NCBI GenBank assembly: GCA_030635565.1
Contig: DAOVYP010000013.1
Span: 1-16,882 of the forward strand
Length of the DNA stretch: 16,882 nucleotides
Direction: 5' to 3'
Source: Spirochaeta sp.
GTDB taxonomy: Bacteria > Spirochaetota > Spirochaetia > DSM-2461
Shown here: piece after piece, positions 15,422 through 16,882 of the stretch
Layout of the letters: the number at the start of each line of letters is the position of its first letter
Numbering within the stretch: position 1 is the stretch's first letter
Notes under the pieces: generated by a model
The model's database searches: none
Told to the model about the DNA's origin: nothing
Seen by the model: the letters and a program-made list of their open reading frames with translations, nothing else
Program-made: the position numbers and the translations under genes

Positions 15422-15456
15422 CCCGTTTCACCCGGTTATTGAAGCGGGTTTTTCTT
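15422..15456 (+). terminator. Terminator-like hairpin upstream of grpE
   Basis: cccgtttca (15422-15430) pairs with tgaagcggg (15440-15448) as 9 bp including one G-T, loop 9 nt, followed directly by TTTTTCTT (15449-15456). It has the form of a plus-strand intrinsic terminator. It may stop readthrough from the AraC-like gene before the grpE promoter. Its T-run runs directly into the grpE -35 candidate. Confidence 0.6.
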
Positions 15457-15484
15457 GACCCTATTTCTGGCCCTTGAGTATTTT
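15455..15484 (+). promoter_or_regulatory. Candidate sigma-70-type promoter of grpE-dnaK
   Basis: TTGACC at 15455-15460 (5/6 match to TTGACA) is followed after 18 nt by TATTTT at 15479-15484 (4/6 match to TATAAT). A start near 15491 would leave a ~27-nt leader containing gaggt at 15510-15514 before the ATG. No CIRCE inverted repeat (TTAGCACTC-N9-GAGTGCTAA) is seen here. Confidence 0.45.
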
Positions 15485-15517
15485 ATGTCGCAGAGAAATT
15501 GAGTTTTACGAGGTAAC

Positions 15518-16882
<1,365 letters not shown>

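Noticed and set aside
14978..15442. A 154-codon plus-strand frame opposite the small coiled-coil gene
   Set aside because: The translation is rich in His and Phe and lacks domain likeness. The minus strand has a sensible protein with a matching terminator.
15356..15517. CIRCE operator before grpE
   Set aside because: No TTAGCACTC/GAGTGCTAA-type inverted repeat is present; the only strong inverted repeat here is a terminator-like hairpin.

Overview
The window looks like a chromosomal segment from a spirochaete (Spirochaetales/Spirochaeta-like), with ordinary genes in the mid-50s %GC by eye. The strongest pointer is the 1064-residue protein with an N-terminal membrane anchor, a very long coiled coil and a C-terminal helix-turn-helix-like tail, which matches the architecture called SpiroCoCo in spirochaetes. 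The mix of neighbours (RNase Y, YmdB, TlyA, a GerMN protein, enzyme I of the PTS, Der, ExbB/ExbD/TonB, GrpE/DnaK) fits that assignment. No rRNA, tRNA, CRISPR array or complete insertion sequence was seen.

Layout. (1) 1-2019, plus strand: the end of RNase Y, then ymdB and tlyA, a compact RNA-metabolism cluster. (2) 2020-2214: a convergent gap holding a long imperfect inverted repeat. (3) 2215-2961, minus strand: a membrane-anchored GerMN-domain protein, divergent from ptsI. (4) 3056-6137: ptsI overlapping der. (5) 6164-8030: a secreted protein with an NlpC/P60-like Cys motif, bracketed by two direct copies of a ~153-bp folded repeat; the first copy supplies the start codon of the secreted protein. 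(6) 8089-10108: an exbB-exbD-tonB operon with 4-nt overlaps. The tonB gene is a composition mosaic: its first ~160 codons are GC-rich (about 61% over 9361-9600) and the rest is AT-rich (about 37%). (7) 10177-14858: a HAD phosphatase overlapping the giant coiled-coil gene, followed by an AraC-like regulator. (8) 14854-15026: three long AT-rich hairpins in tandem and a minus-strand intrinsic terminator. (9) 15053-15355, minus strand: a small coiled-coil protein of unknown function. (10) 15518-16882: grpE and the first part of dnaK, which runs off the window.

How the genes fit together. RNase Y and YmdB are a known neighbour pair in RNA decay, and TlyA methylates rRNA, so the left end is an RNA-handling block. 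ExbB/ExbD/TonB form an energy-transducing inner-membrane complex, implying outer-membrane import, which fits a diderm spirochaete. GrpE and DnaK form a chaperone pair. EI appears without a neighbouring HPr or sugar-specific PTS component.

Points most worth attention: the folded repeat pair with a compensatory base change in one stem, the GC cliff inside tonB, the triple hairpin array after the AraC-like gene, and -10-like hexamers sitting 6-9 nt before the start codons of ptsI, gerMN and the small coiled-coil gene, which suggest leaderless mRNAs.
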